NCBI RefSeq assembly: GCF_000315445.1
Contig: NZ_JH992958.1
Coordinates: 421,092 to 485,091 of the forward strand
DNA: 64,000 nt
Source of the DNA: Alloiococcus otitis ATCC 51267
Lineage (GTDB): Bacteria; Bacillota; Bacilli; Lactobacillales; Carnobacteriaceae_A
Direction of reading: 5' to 3'
The position numbers and the translations under genes are program-made. Every line of letters starts with the position of its first letter. Position 1 is the stretch's first letter. The notes under the pieces are model-generated. The model was given only the letters and a program-made list of their open reading frames with translations. It did not search any database and was not told the origin of the DNA. Below, in pieces: positions 1-7,319 of the stretch.

Positions 1-1148
1 GGGGTTCCCTTGTCGCCGCTACCGGAAGTGAGGTCGGCCAAGGAGCCGATCAAGTCGGTCAGTCTTCTCGGGGTGGTCCCCTGTGATTCTAGGGACCCGA
101 CTAAGTCCTCATCTTTGTTTTTAATATAGTCTGATACGGCAGTCTTGAGTTCTTCCCCTTCAAGGTGGGCGAAGTTATTATCAGCTAAATATTTGAGCTT
201 GATTTCACTTGGGGTTCCTTCAAGACCCTGGGTGTAGGCTGGGGAGACAATGGGGTCAGCTAACTCCCAAATTTGGCCAACTGGGTCTTTGAAAGCCCCG
301 TCGCCATTAATCATGACTTCGATGGTTTTGCCTGTTCTTTCTTTAATTTGGGCTTGGATGGCTTCTACCACTTCCTGGCCGCCCTCGGGGAATAGTTTAA
401 CAGATTCTTCGGTCGACCGATTTGACCCTAGCAAGCCATAAAGAGTATTGTGGCCACTGCCCTTTACAGGTTTAGATAAGACGTCTTCGAGGCCGTAGAC
501 CAAGTTTGCCCCTCCAGCTTTAATTTGGGCCTGGGTTCGCTTACGGTTGTGGATATCGCAGGTCAAAACGTGTTTGGTGTAGTCTAAGATGGTCCGGGGA
601 TCGTTGGAGAAGATAATGTCAAGGTCAGCCCCCTCTTCTTGGACAATAGATTTGTAGTAGTCGATGTAGTCAATGCCGGTAAAGGGGTGTTTCTGGTAGC
701 CAAAGAGCTCCCGGAATTCTCCTTCATCAAGGACTTGCGACCAAGGATTAACACTTTTTTTGTCTAATTGGTCCAAAGAGATAAGGTGGTTACCCACTTC
801 ATCAGCAGGGTAGGAGAAGAGGAGGACGATTTTCTGAGCCCCTCTGGCAATCCCTTTAAGCAAGTTGGCAAACCGGTTCCGACTTAAAATAGGGAAGACT
901 AGGCCAAGAGTATGGTCTTGGAACTTATCTTTGATATCTTGTGCGATCTGGTCCAAGCTGGCATAGTTGCCCTGGGCGCGTGCGACCACAGATTCTGTAA
1001 TGGTAACAATATCCCGGTCTTTAATCTCAAATTTTTCAGCATCTGCAGCTTGTAAGATGGTCTGAACGACCGTCTCTACCATGTCGTCTCCTTTATGGAC
1101 AATAGGGCCCCTGAGCCCGCGTACGACCGTGCCGACTGCTCTTTCCAT
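1..1148 (-). CDS. F420-0:L-glutamate ligase-family protein (partial, C-terminus off window)
   Basis: About 382 codons read leftwards from an ATG at 1148-1146 and stay open to the window edge, so the C-terminus is missing. The start is preceded by GAGGAG with good spacing. The N-terminus (MERAVGTVVRGLRGPIVHKG, then DRDIVTITESVVARAQGNYA) matches the F420_ligase Pfam domain as I remember it. In F420 makers that domain adds gamma-glutamate to F420-0. Many Bacillota carry a related protein of about 390-400 residues without making F420, so the real substrate is unknown. Further on there is a VYGLEDVLSKPVKGSGHNTLYGLLGSNRS segment and a lysine/glycine-rich end. No other F420 gene is in the window. 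The family call is fairly sure; the reaction is not. Confidence 0.7.
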   Translation of the reverse strand, partial: MERAVGTVVRGLRGPIVHKGDDMVETVVQTILQAADAEKFEIKDRDIVTITESVVARAQGNYASLDQIAQDIKDKFQDHTLGLVFPILSRNRFANLLKGIARGAQKIVLLFSYPADEVGNHLISLDQLDKKSVNPWSQVLDEGEFRELFGYQKHPFTGIDYIDYYKSIVQEEGADLDIIFSNDPRTILDYTKHVLTCDIHNRKRTQAQIKAGGANLVYGLEDVLSKPVKGSGHNTLYGLLGSNRSTEESVKLFPEGGQEVVEAIQAQIKERTGKTIEVMINGDGAFKDPVGQIWELADPIVSPAYTQGLEGTPSEIKLKYLADNNFAHLEGEELKTAVSDYIKNKDEDLVGSLESQGTTPRRLTDLIGSLADLTSGSGDKGT

Positions 1149-1345
1149 TGCTTACCTCTCCTCATTGATTCTTTCAGTCAAATTTTAAAAACTCCATTCC
1201 TGAGTATACCGATAATGGGGCAAAAAATAAATATCTTGTCATTAAATAACAGTTATTTTATAAGGAGTTTTCTTGCGAGAAGCTGACTCTAATCTCAACT
1301 ATCAGGGAAGGCTTAGGTCAAATGGTCATTTAAAAAGTAAATTTA

Positions 1346-1359
1346 TGTGAGCGCTCTCA
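1346..1359. promoter_or_regulatory. cre-like operator cut by the IS
   Basis: TGTGAGCGCTCTCA fits the catabolite-responsive element consensus TGWNANCGNTNWCA at every position. Together with the bases right of the IS (from 3004) it would rebuild a 22-bp near-palindrome with two mismatched positions. The IS entered inside it, so the intact 14-mer now lies on the left side only. That a CcpA or other LacI/GntR-type protein binds here is inference. Confidence 0.55.
1351..1359. repeat. 9-bp target-site duplication, left copy
   Basis: GCGCTCTCA at 1351-1359 is repeated exactly at 2995-3003, directly outside the two inverted-repeat ends of the ISLre2-type element. An intact duplication indicates a simple transposition event without later rearrangement. 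Confidence 0.9.
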
Positions 1360-1411
1360 GTTAGTGTAAAATTTATCTCGGTGGGGGGTTCCGGAATTCT
1401 GGACAAAAAGA

Positions 1412-1461
1412 AAAGAGACCTCTATTCTTAAGTTAGGACACCAAAAGAAAGAGGTCTCTTT
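1412..1461 (+). promoter_or_regulatory. Inverted repeat that can hide the transposase ribosome site
   Basis: AAAGAGACCTCT at 1412-1423 is the perfect reverse complement of AGAGGTCTCTTT at 1450-1461, which ends one base before the transposase ATG and contains the AGAGG ribosome site. A transcript entering from outside would fold this 12-bp stem and block translation. A transcript starting between the arms would not. This is a known type of protection against read-through activation in insertion sequences; its action here is inferred. Confidence 0.7.
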
Positions 1462-2856
1462 ATGAAGTCGATTATAACACAAATGCTTCAAATGGTAAAA
1501 GCAAACGCCAACCCGCTCGCTTGGGAAGAGGCGTTGCAGTATCTTTTTCAGGATTGGCGGGAGGAGCTCGTCCTTCAAGCCTTGGGAGCCCTCGATAAGG
1601 CCTTATATTGGCATTATAAACAAGAGGGCTGGCGGATCGACCGCCTGGAACGGCGGACGGTCCAGTTTACCTTTGGCAAGTTAACCTTTCAACGACGTCG
1701 CCTCCGCAAGAAAGGGGAAAAGAGTTTTTTACCCCTCGATCAAGCGATTGGGCTCGAAAAACGCAAGCGCTACTCTTTAGCCGTCCGCAAAGGGATGGCG
1801 GAACTCGGTGCCCGGTTGCCCTTTCGGCAAGCCAGTCAGGTTGTGCGATTGTTAACCCCGCTCACCATCAGCCATACAACCCTCCATACCATGACACAAG
1901 AAATCGGAGAACATCTTCAAAATTACAGCGAACACCGGCCTGAACCAGACGCATCAGCGAAGCGAAAAGAAGTGCCAGTCTTATTTATTGAGGGGGACGG
2001 CTTATGTTTAAAAAGTCGAGATGGGGAGCCACTGACCTTGCATCGCCTGTTAATCCATGAAGGCATTGACCGCCGTAAAAAACGAACGCGGTTGATTCAC
2101 CCCTTTTGCTTTGTCAGTACCCAGTCGAGTGCCGAGGCCTTCCGGCAATTGAGTCATTACCTGAATCATCATTATCAGTTGAAACAGACCTTAGTGATTT
2201 CCAATAGTGATGGGGGGAGTGGCTATGAAGCGGACAAATTTGAAATGGCCATCGGTGCTTGCCGGCAACATGAACATTGTCGAGACCCTTACCATGTCAA
2301 CCGGAAGATCAAAGACCGCTTAAGCTTTGATCGACCGATGGAATACCAATTAAGAAAAGCCTTGAGGGCTTATGACTGGACTCAAATCGAATCCGTTTTA
2401 GCCACCGCCCAAAGTCGTGTAGCAGCTTGCCCGTCGGAGATCGTTGCAGATCGACTGGACCAAATCGAGCGTTTGAGGGGCTATTTAAGTCGGCATTGGC
2501 CTTACCTGCAACCGATCGCGGACCGTTCTCTTCCCGTTCAAAAAGGAACGGGTGTCTGCGAAACAGGGCACCGCTATTATAGCTATCGTCTCAAGCACCA
2601 AGGACGGGCTTGGACTCATGATGGTGCCCGTCATGTGGCTGCCATCCTCAATGCGGTGAAAAACAAGGAATACGCCCGTATCTTAACGCAAAAAGGCGAT
2701 CCCACCGTCCAATCACTGGGCGAAGACATCAAAGGAGCTGTCAAAGCGGCCCTTCGCACCCTGCAGCCAGCGACTAGCCAAGTCCAACAAGGGCATATTG
2801 TCAATCAAGGGCCGAGCTCCAGTCCTATAGGAAAACTGGCCAAAATGTTTCGCTAA
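1462..2856 (+). CDS. ISLre2-family transposase (UPF0236)
   Basis: The 464-residue protein has the usual length for ISLre2/UPF0236 transposases. The N-terminal half is basic and helix-rich, with a FGKLTFQRRRLRKKG segment near residue 70. The middle holds the likely catalytic core: LFIEGDGLCLK near residue 175, where the acidic pair is a candidate active site, then VISNSDGGSGY near 245 and CRDPYHVNRKIKDRL near 275. The last matches the conserved C-terminal transposase region. The reading frame is intact. ATG 1462 lies inside the arm of the inverted repeat at 1412-1461. The product would move this element and act on the imperfect terminal repeats at 1360 and 2994. Confidence 0.85.
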   Translation: MKSIITQMLQMVKANANPLAWEEALQYLFQDWREELVLQALGALDKALYWHYKQEGWRIDRLERRTVQFTFGKLTFQRRRLRKKGEKSFLPLDQAIGLEKRKRYSLAVRKGMAELGARLPFRQASQVVRLLTPLTISHTTLHTMTQEIGEHLQNYSEHRPEPDASAKRKEVPVLFIEGDGLCLKSRDGEPLTLHRLLIHEGIDRRKKRTRLIHPFCFVSTQSSAEAFRQLSHYLNHHYQLKQTLVISNSDGGSGYEADKFEMAIGACRQHEHCRDPYHVNRKIKDRLSFDRPMEYQLRKALRAYDWTQIESVLATAQSRVAACPSEIVADRLDQIERLRGYLSRHWPYLQPIADRSLPVQKGTGVCETGHRYYSYRLKHQGRAWTHDGARHVAAILNAVKNKEYARILTQKGDPTVQSLGEDIKGAVKAALRTLQPATSQVQQGHIVNQGPSSSPIGKLAKMFR

Positions 2857-2863
2857 CAGCCCC

Positions 2864-2903
2864 TGTCTCCAGGCCCCATGCGGGGAGCATGGGCCTGGAG
2901 ACA
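2864..2903 (+). terminator. Hairpin downstream of the transposase
   Basis: TGTCTCCAGGCCCCATGC pairs with GCATGGGCCTGGAGACA across a short GGGGA-type loop, with one bulged C. The stem is about 17 bp and GC-rich, eight bases after the stop codon. No T-run follows, so it may stabilise the mRNA end or slow polymerase rather than be a standard intrinsic terminator. Confidence 0.55.
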
Positions 2904-2983
2904 AGGCATCATGCGCTAGCATGAGGAAAAACATTGGATAAAACGAACTTTGATAGAGCGTTTCTGACGTTACCGAGGAAAAC

Positions 2984-3011
2984 TTGACACATACGCGCTC
3001 TCATAAATACT
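2984..3011 (+). promoter_or_regulatory. Hybrid promoter made by the IS end
   Basis: A perfect -35 hexamer TTGACA (2984-2989) lies in the right inverted repeat of the IS and points outwards. After 16 bp, which include the target duplication, comes AATACT (3006-3011), four of six bases of a -10. It would drive the AbgT transporter gene that starts at 3070. Outward -35 boxes in IS ends are well known; use of this one is inferred. Confidence 0.5.
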
Positions 3012-3069
3012 GCTTCTCCTTGCTAGTCATGCTAGAATAGCTGTAACCAAGAAAAAAGGAGGATCTTGT

Positions 3070-4590
3070 ATGGGAGACAAGAAAAAAGAAAGCGGCAACA
3101 CGGGTCTTTTAGGCTACATCGAACGTGGGGGTAATGCCTTGCCCCACCCGGTTGTCCTCTTTATTATTTTGATTGGGATCGTCATGGTTGCTGCCCACCT
3201 AGCTTATATGATGGGGGCTTCTTTAAGTTATTTTGATGCTTCAAGCAATGAGGAAATATTGGTTGAGGCCAAAACCATGTTTGACTTTGAAGGCTTGCGG
3301 TATATTTTTAACCAGGCTGTTGATAACTTTATGGGCTTTTCAGCCTTAGGGGTTGTCATTTTAGCCATGTTAGGGGTAGGGATTGCGGAATGGACCGGTT
3401 TGATAGGGGCTAGTTTAAAAAGACTCCTGGACAACTTACCATCTGCCTTCTTGTCCATGGCTGTCGTCTTTGCCGGTGTTATGTCCAGTATCGCTTCTGA
3501 CGTGGGCTATGTCGTCATCATTCCCTTAGGTGCCACCATTTTTGCTGGGGCCGGACGCCACCCGATTGCGGGACTTGCAGCAGCCTTTGCCGGAGTATCC
3601 GGTGGCTTTTCGGCCAACTTACTGGTCGGACCGATTGACGCCCTAGTTGTTGGGATCATCAATGATGCCTTGGCTTCAGCCAATATCGGCTATGAAGTAA
3701 CGGTGACTGCTAACTGGTACTTCCTCATTGTTTCAACAATCTTACTGACCATTGTGGGGGCGATTGTGACCGAAAAAATTGTGGAACCAAGGCTGGGAGA
3801 GTACACCGGGTCCTATATGCCGGACAATGAACCCTTAACGGACCAGGAGCGGAAGGGGCTTAAATGGGCCTTGGCAGTTTTTCTTGTTTATGCCCTTGTG
3901 ATGGCTTTGTTGATGTTTCCACCAGGAGCCCCCTTTCAGACCTACAATGAAGTGACTGGCCAAGTTGATTTAAATGACTTTCTTGAAAATGGCTTATTGC
4001 TAGCCATCTTCTTCCTCTTTGCCCTGCCTGGTTTGTGTTACGGACTTGTGGTGGGCAAGATCAAGGACTCAGCTGACTTTGTAGCTGGGATGACCGAGGC
4101 CATTTCTTCGATTGCAGGTATGATTGTCCTAGTCTTCTTTGCAGCCCAGCTAGTTAATTATTTTGAATACACCAATCTTGGGACCTTGATTGCGGTCGGA
4201 GGAGCCAACTTTTTAAGGGACATCAACCTAAGCGGGATTCCTTTAATTATTGGTTTTATTCTCTTAACTTCCATTATCAACCTCTTTATTGGTGGGGCAG
4301 TGACCAAGTGGGTTATCTTGGCTCCAATTTTTGCCCCTATATTTATGAGTTTGAATATTCCGCCTGAAGTTACCCTAATGGCTTACCGGATTGCCGACTC
4401 CTCAACCAATATCATTGCCCCCTTGATGAGTTTTATGCCCATCATCCTCATAATGGCCCAGCGCTATGATGAAGAAAGTGGCCTAGGAACGATCATTTCT
4501 ACCATGTTCTCTTACTCTATGGCCTTCCTAGCCTTCTGGTCTATCCTGCTCATCGTCTGGCTCGGTTTCGGTATTCCACTGGGTCCATAA
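3070..4590 (+). CDS. AbgT-family transporter (p-aminobenzoyl-glutamate / antimetabolite type)
   Basis: A 506-residue polytopic membrane protein with about 11-13 hydrophobic segments. The N-terminus GYIERGGNALPHPVVLFIIL and the later VVIIPLGATIFAGAGRHPIAG and YRIADSSTNIIAPLMSFMP segments are typical of the AbgT family. Known members import p-aminobenzoyl-glutamate or export sulfonamide-like compounds; the substrate here cannot be told from sequence. ATG 3070 has AAAAAAGGAGG eight bases upstream. The gene stands alone, with the IS immediately upstream and a terminator at 4611-4650. Its normal control region is split by the IS, so its expression may be IS-driven in this strain. Confidence 0.85.
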   Translation: MGDKKKESGNTGLLGYIERGGNALPHPVVLFIILIGIVMVAAHLAYMMGASLSYFDASSNEEILVEAKTMFDFEGLRYIFNQAVDNFMGFSALGVVILAMLGVGIAEWTGLIGASLKRLLDNLPSAFLSMAVVFAGVMSSIASDVGYVVIIPLGATIFAGAGRHPIAGLAAAFAGVSGGFSANLLVGPIDALVVGIINDALASANIGYEVTVTANWYFLIVSTILLTIVGAIVTEKIVEPRLGEYTGSYMPDNEPLTDQERKGLKWALAVFLVYALVMALLMFPPGAPFQTYNEVTGQVDLNDFLENGLLLAIFFLFALPGLCYGLVVGKIKDSADFVAGMTEAISSIAGMIVLVFFAAQLVNYFEYTNLGTLIAVGGANFLRDINLSGIPLIIGFILLTSIINLFIGGAVTKWVILAPIFAPIFMSLNIPPEVTLMAYRIADSSTNIIAPLMSFMPIILIMAQRYDEESGLGTIISTMFSYSMAFLAFWSILLIVWLGFGIPLGP

Positions 4591-4610
4591 GCCAAGCTTA
4601 AAATTGAGGT

Positions 4611-4650
4611 CTCTAGCTGGTTTAGACCGACTAGCTAGAGTTTTTCTTTT
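4611..4650 (+). terminator. Intrinsic terminator after the AbgT gene
   Basis: CTCTAGCT (4611-4618) pairs with AGCTAGAG (4633-4640), and TTTTTCTTTT follows directly. It lies 20 bases after the transporter stop codon. Confidence 0.8.
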
Positions 4651-4731
4651 GCTAAAAAGGACTTATCAGTGCAAGAGGCTTTTATTATTGGTAAGATTTG
4701 AAGTAAAGCAAGTGAAGAGGAGGCAGTCAAT

Positions 4732-5574
4732 GTGACACAAGCTCGGGTTTTGATTATCCAGGATATATCGGCTAGTTGCCGGATTTCCATGAATGTGGCC
4801 CTGCCGGTTCTGTCCTGCCTGGATAATGAGGTCAACATCTTGCCCACTGCCCTGCTCAGTACCCATACTACGGCCGGCTTTGACCAGTATACTTACTTAG
4901 ACTTAACCGAGGAGAGCGAAAAAATCCTAGCCCACTGGGACAAGCTAGGAATTCGCTTTGATGGTATTTTAGTGGGCTATATTGGATCGGTTAAGCAGAT
5001 CAAGCGGATTGAAGCCATTGTTGACCGCTTTTTAAAAAATGATGGACACTTTATTCTTGACCCGGCTATGGCTGAATCCGGAAAGCTCTATGATGGCTTT
5101 GGCCAGGATTATGTAAAAGAGATGTGGCTTTTAGCCAAGCGGGCCTCTGTCCTCTTGCCCAACCAGACTGAAGCCAGTTTATTAGTAGGCAGTCAGGACT
5201 TAGTCCAAGAATCGGTCGATCTCGAGAACTTGGTTATCCAGGTTGCCCAAATCAGCCAGGAGACTGCTATTTTAACCGGGGTTCATTCTAAGGATGGCCA
5301 AGAGATTGGGGCCTATTCCTGCAATGGCCAAGCCCAGCAAGTACAGCGGGAATTTGCCCCTTACTATCCAGGACACTATGAAGGGAGCGGGGACCTTTTT
5401 GCTAGTGTGGTGACTGGTTTGATACTACAAGGCAAATCAATCCACCAGGCTATGACGATTGCGGTGGGCTATGTTAGCCGCTGTATTGGTCGGACCAGCC
5501 ATCTGTCAGAGGATAAGCGTCGGTATGGGATTCAATTTGAAAGTGACTTACCTTACTTAATGAACCAGCTTTAA
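4732..5574 (+). CDS. Pyridoxal/pyridoxamine kinase-like protein (PfkB/ribokinase fold)
   Basis: 280 residues, the normal size for PdxY/PdxK-type kinases, which phosphorylate B6 vitamers at the 5' hydroxyl with ATP. Seen in the sequence: VLIIQDISASCRISMNVALP at the N-terminus, a central HFILDPAMAESGKLY segment, NQTEA (near residue 147), and the C-terminal GSGDLFASVVTG motif with the catalytic Asp. The start is GTG 4732, with GAGGAGG ending nine bases upstream; the ATG overlapping it at 4730 is out of frame. It is followed after 23 bases by the GDPD gene and may be co-transcribed with it. B6 salvage would fit an auxotrophic lactic-type organism, but the substrate is inferred from family. Confidence 0.8.
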   Translation: MTQARVLIIQDISASCRISMNVALPVLSCLDNEVNILPTALLSTHTTAGFDQYTYLDLTEESEKILAHWDKLGIRFDGILVGYIGSVKQIKRIEAIVDRFLKNDGHFILDPAMAESGKLYDGFGQDYVKEMWLLAKRASVLLPNQTEASLLVGSQDLVQESVDLENLVIQVAQISQETAILTGVHSKDGQEIGAYSCNGQAQQVQREFAPYYPGHYEGSGDLFASVVTGLILQGKSIHQAMTIAVGYVSRCIGRTSHLSEDKRRYGIQFESDLPYLMNQL

Positions 5575-5597
5575 AGCCTGAGAGAAGGAGACCATAA

Positions 5598-6530
5598 ATG
5601 AAAAAGAAAAGCTATATGACCTTGGCTAGTTTGATCGGAATAGCCGGCATTTATTTGGCCATCAACCAATGGCCTGTTCAAAAGCAAAAATCAGCCTTTA
5701 CCAAGAAGGCGGAAGGCATGAAAAAAGGCCAACTTCCCCTGGTGATTGCCCACCGTGCTGGGGCAGGTTTGGCACCTGAAGGGAGTCAGGAAGCCTTTGA
5801 CCAGTCGATTGACTTGGGTGTCAATTTTTTTGAACTGGATGTTCACTTGACTAAAGATGGCCAGTTGCTTGTGATTCATGACCCCGTAGTGGACCGGGTC
5901 ACCAATGGGTCAGGCCGGGTGAATGATATGACCCTGGCTCAAGTCCAAGACTTAGATGCTGGCTACCATTTTCAAGATGAAGCCGGTCATTTTCCCTACC
6001 GGGGCCAAGGGGTCTCTCTTCTAAGCCTAGACCAAGTTTTTGCCCGCTATCCAGACCAGTTATTTGTCATTGAATTTAAAGCTAGCAACCGGAAAGACCT
6101 CCACCAGCAAGGGCTTGAGGAATTGTGGCGACTGATCCAAGCTTATCAAATGCAGGACCAAGTTACAGTGGGAAGTTTCGACCAGGCCTTGTTAGATGAC
6201 TTTGCCCGCATCAGTGACGGTCAGGTTGCTTTAGGAGCAGGGATTTCCGCTGTTGCCTCTTTTGTGGTCAAGTCCCAATTTGGTCTAACCGGTCTGACTA
6301 AGAGTTCAGCTTCTTCCTTCCAACTCCCCTTAGCTCGTTACGGTTTTGACCTGACCCGTAAGTCTCTTCGGAAAATGGCCCATAAAAGAGGTCTCCACTT
6401 TTATTACTGGACAGTGAATGATGAGCGAGAAATGAAGCGGCTAATTGACCTAGGAGTTGACGGTATCATGACGGACTATCCTGACCGCTTGCTTGCCCTT
6501 TTGGATGACTTAGAAAAAGATAAATGCTAG
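5598..6530 (+). CDS. Glycerophosphodiester phosphodiesterase, membrane-anchored
   Basis: 310 residues. A single N-terminal hydrophobic segment (about residues 6-25, TLASLIGIAGIYLAINQW) without a lipobox suggests an N-in membrane anchor and an outward-facing enzyme. The GDPD TIM barrel follows: VIAHRAGAGLAPEGSQEAF (catalytic first His, metal Glu), FFELDVHLTKDGQLLVIHDP (acidic metal ligands and second His), then FVIEFKA and the C-terminal YYWTVNDEREMKRLIDLGVD. All main catalytic residues are present, so it is probably active. It hydrolyses glycerophosphodiesters to glycerol-3-phosphate and an alcohol; wall or lipoteichoic acid turnover is a possible role. AGAAGGAG lies ten bases before the ATG. 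Confidence 0.87.
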   Translation: MKKKSYMTLASLIGIAGIYLAINQWPVQKQKSAFTKKAEGMKKGQLPLVIAHRAGAGLAPEGSQEAFDQSIDLGVNFFELDVHLTKDGQLLVIHDPVVDRVTNGSGRVNDMTLAQVQDLDAGYHFQDEAGHFPYRGQGVSLLSLDQVFARYPDQLFVIEFKASNRKDLHQQGLEELWRLIQAYQMQDQVTVGSFDQALLDDFARISDGQVALGAGISAVASFVVKSQFGLTGLTKSSASSFQLPLARYGFDLTRKSLRKMAHKRGLHFYYWTVNDEREMKRLIDLGVDGIMTDYPDRLLALLDDLEKDKC

Positions 6531-6661
6531 TCACTGATCAGCGGTATAAAGGTCTGCCTTGTTCGCTTGCCTAGCCGGGTGTAAATAACTTTCATGTCAT
6601 GACATTGTTAAGCTAGGTACTTGTCAGTTGGAAAGCCGAATTAAAATCATATCTATTTAAA

Positions 6662-6696
6662 GAAAAACCACCCATTTTGATGGAGTGGTTTTTTAT
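6662..6696. terminator. Intrinsic terminator between convergent genes
   Basis: AAAAACCAC pairs with GTGGTTTTT and an inner CCAT/ATGG extends the stem. T-runs stand at the end on both strands. It can serve the GDPD gene from the left and the small gene 6777-7103 from the right. The rest of 6531-6776 shows no gene. Confidence 0.75.
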
Positions 6697-6776
6697 ATAC
6701 CTACTGCTTGCTTTTAGCCTTCTTACCAAGTCCTAGCTAAAAGCCAGTCGTATCCTTCTTACCAACCGCCAGCTTG

Positions 6777-7103
6777 CTAGTCAGAATAGTCATTCACAAA
6801 AGCTTGGATCTTGGCATGGATTGGGTCTGGGAGGTCTTCTTCCAAGTGGTAGTATGCTTCAATTTGGTCTAAGTCTAAACGAAGGTCTCGGCTGAGTGTG
6901 TTCTGGCTAATCTGGTAGCGACTGATCACTTCCTTTAAGTCCTGAATCAAAAGAATTTGATCAATTTCCCTTTCCGTCAGGGCAGATTGACTGGCCAGGT
7001 CGTAGTCGATATAGGCTTTGAGGGAGTCTTTGGTCAAGTACCGACCAAGATTATCGATGACCTGGTGGATTTGTCGCATGATAAAGTCTTTTTCTTCTTC
7101 CAT
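6777..7103 (-). CDS. Uncharacterised 108-residue acidic helical protein
   Basis: I do not recognise this protein. It is acidic and predicted largely helical from its composition, with no signal peptide, membrane segment or cysteine. AGGAGG stands at normal spacing before the ATG at 7103, and the codon use looks like neighbouring genes, so it is probably real. A central stretch (ISRYQISQNTLSRDLRLDL, about residues 60-78) looks a little like a helix-turn-helix, which could mean DNA binding; this is only a resemblance. It is divergent from the PerR-box/pfeT promoter, about 110 bp away, and its 3' end faces the terminator at 6662-6696. Confidence 0.6.
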   Translation of the reverse strand: MEEEKDFIMRQIHQVIDNLGRYLTKDSLKAYIDYDLASQSALTEREIDQILLIQDLKEVISRYQISQNTLSRDLRLDLDQIEAYYHLEEDLPDPIHAKIQAFVNDYSD

Positions 7104-7214
7104 AGCCTGAACCTCCTTTTTTATAGTATACCGGAAATCTTCTAAGAAGAATACAGCCTTCTTATTGAGAATGGTTACGGTTTAGATTGTTTTTAAAGAA
7201 ACCCTTAATCTCAC

Positions 7215-7243
7215 TTGTGGTTATTATTTATAATTGGTATAAT
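7215..7243 (+). promoter_or_regulatory. Promoter of the metal ATPase-ohr unit
   Basis: TTGTGG (7215-7220), a 17-bp spacer and a perfect TATAAT (7238-7243). It lies about 75 bases upstream of the ATPase start, and a PerR-like box overlaps its spacer and -10 region. Confidence 0.7.
7228..7242. promoter_or_regulatory. PerR-like box 1
   Basis: TTATAATTGGTATAA compares with the PerR box TTATAATNATTATAA at 12 of 14 defined positions. It covers the -10 box, a position suited to repression. Fur and Zur boxes share this 7-1-7 layout, but the outer bases fit PerR best. Confidence 0.55.
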
Positions 7244-7278
7244 GTATTTATAAATAAAGATCTCGATAAGCTGATTAA

Positions 7279-7293
7279 CAATAATGATTATAA
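7279..7293. promoter_or_regulatory. PerR-like box 2
   Basis: CAATAATGATTATAA has a full right half-site (ATTATAA) and five of seven bases in the left half-site of the PerR 7-1-7 box, around a perfect ATAATGATTAT core. It lies between the promoter and the ribosome site of the ATPase gene, 51 bp (about five helical turns) from box 1. Confidence 0.55.
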
Positions 7294-7319
7294 ATAAAGA
7301 CCACCAGGGAGGGGTCAGC

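Larger units (their letters stand above)
1360..2994 (+). mobile_element. Insertion sequence, ISLre2 family, complete (1635 bp)
   Basis: The ends are imperfect inverted repeats: GTTAGTGTAAAATTTATC at 1360 and, on the other strand from 2994, GTATGTGTCAAGTTTTCC. Both continue into CTCGGT, giving about 17 of 23 matching positions. Both ends are flanked by the 9-bp duplication GCGCTCTCA. One intact transposase gene fills the element. A 12-bp inverted repeat covers the transposase ribosome site, and a strong hairpin follows the stop codon. It separates the F420_ligase-family gene from the AbgT transporter gene. Intact ORF, ends and duplication suggest a recent insertion. Confidence 0.88.

Noticed and set aside
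3000..3060. A second promoter TTGCTA-7-TAGAAT before the AbgT gene
   Set aside because: The spacer is only seven bases, so it cannot be a sigma-A promoter; only the hybrid TTGACA-16-AATACT fits.
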